DNA from: Geoglobus sp.
GTDB taxonomy: Archaea > Halobacteriota > Archaeoglobi > Archaeoglobales > Archaeoglobaceae
Assembly: GCA_027019885.1 (NCBI GenBank)
Contig: JALUWC010000514.1
Coordinates: 1 to 6,309 of the forward strand
DNA: 6,309 nt
Reading direction: 5' to 3'
Both the position numbers and the translations under genes were made by a program. How positions within the stretch are numbered: position 1 is the stretch's first letter; each line of letters begins with the position of its first letter. Shown here one piece after another: positions 6,269 to 6,309 of this stretch. The notes under the pieces were generated by a model. That model did not search any database. It saw only the letters and a list, made by a program, of their open reading frames with translations, and had not been told where the DNA came from.

Positions 6269-6309
6269 ATGATAACCATAAAGTTACTGACATCGCCAAC
6301 CTGCCCTTA
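6269..6309 (+). CDS. Probable small thioredoxin/glutaredoxin-like protein, N-terminal fragment
   Basis: Only 13 complete codons are visible before the window ends: MITIKLLTSPTCP, with the next two bases compatible with Tyr or Leu-type codons. A short beta strand followed by TSPTCP at the N terminus is the hallmark start of small archaeal thioredoxin/glutaredoxin-like proteins, whose active site is CPxC; the second cysteine lies beyond the window. The choice of start rests on the Shine-Dalgarno spacing. It has its own TATA box and therefore appears to be a separate transcription unit. Confidence 0.6.
   Translation, partial: MITIKLLTSPTCP

Noticed and set aside
6262..6309. ATG at 6262 as an alternative start of the last gene
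   Set aside because: It overlaps the Shine-Dalgarno and yields a polar sequence without family likeness, whereas the ATG at 6269 gives TSPTCP.

Overview
The window looks like hyperthermophilic euryarchaeal DNA, most likely from the Archaeoglobales (inference from gene content and signals, not a database match). Supporting signs are tightly packed genes with 4-nt stop/start overlaps, TTG and GTG starts, GAGGTG-type Shine-Dalgarno sites, TATA boxes placed for leaderless or very short-leader transcripts, and archaeal-style metal/corrinoid uptake genes.

Plus strand, 1-3340, is one translationally coupled operon entered from outside the window. It holds the C-terminal part of a membrane protein resembling nucleoside-recognition/Gate-domain proteins (1-333), a FecE/BtuD-type ABC ATPase with an extra Rossmann-like C-terminal domain (330-1481), and a fused ChlI-ChlD (AAA+ plus vWA) metal-chelatase motor of the cobaltochelatase-subunit type (1478-3340). 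The operon promoter and any catalytic CobN/ChlH-like partner are not in the window.

Minus strand, 5437-3365, converges on that operon with a gap of only 24 nt. A substrate-binding lipoprotein (5437-4346) is followed 3 nt later by a FecCD/BtuC-type permease (4342-3365). These two lack an ATPase of their own in this window; the ATPase in the converging operon is the obvious partner. Together the genes suggest import of a corrinoid, haem-like tetrapyrrole or iron chelate next to a machine for metal insertion into a tetrapyrrole. Corrinoid is the favoured substrate, but the sequence does not prove it.

The 80-nt divergent intergenic region at 5438-5517 is the most interesting non-coding part. It carries a near-perfect 25-bp palindrome (5467-5491) that overlaps the TATA/BRE elements of both the binding-protein gene and the divergent membrane-protein gene, and so is a good candidate operator for a shared regulator. 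The divergent gene (5518-6186) encodes a four-helix membrane protein of unknown function. After it, a TATA box and a strong Shine-Dalgarno introduce the first 13 codons of a probable small thioredoxin/glutaredoxin-like protein that runs off the window (6269-6309).

No tRNA, rRNA, CRISPR array or insertion sequence was recognised. No wholly new system is evident; the novelty lies in the gene combination, the shared palindrome and the unassigned domains.
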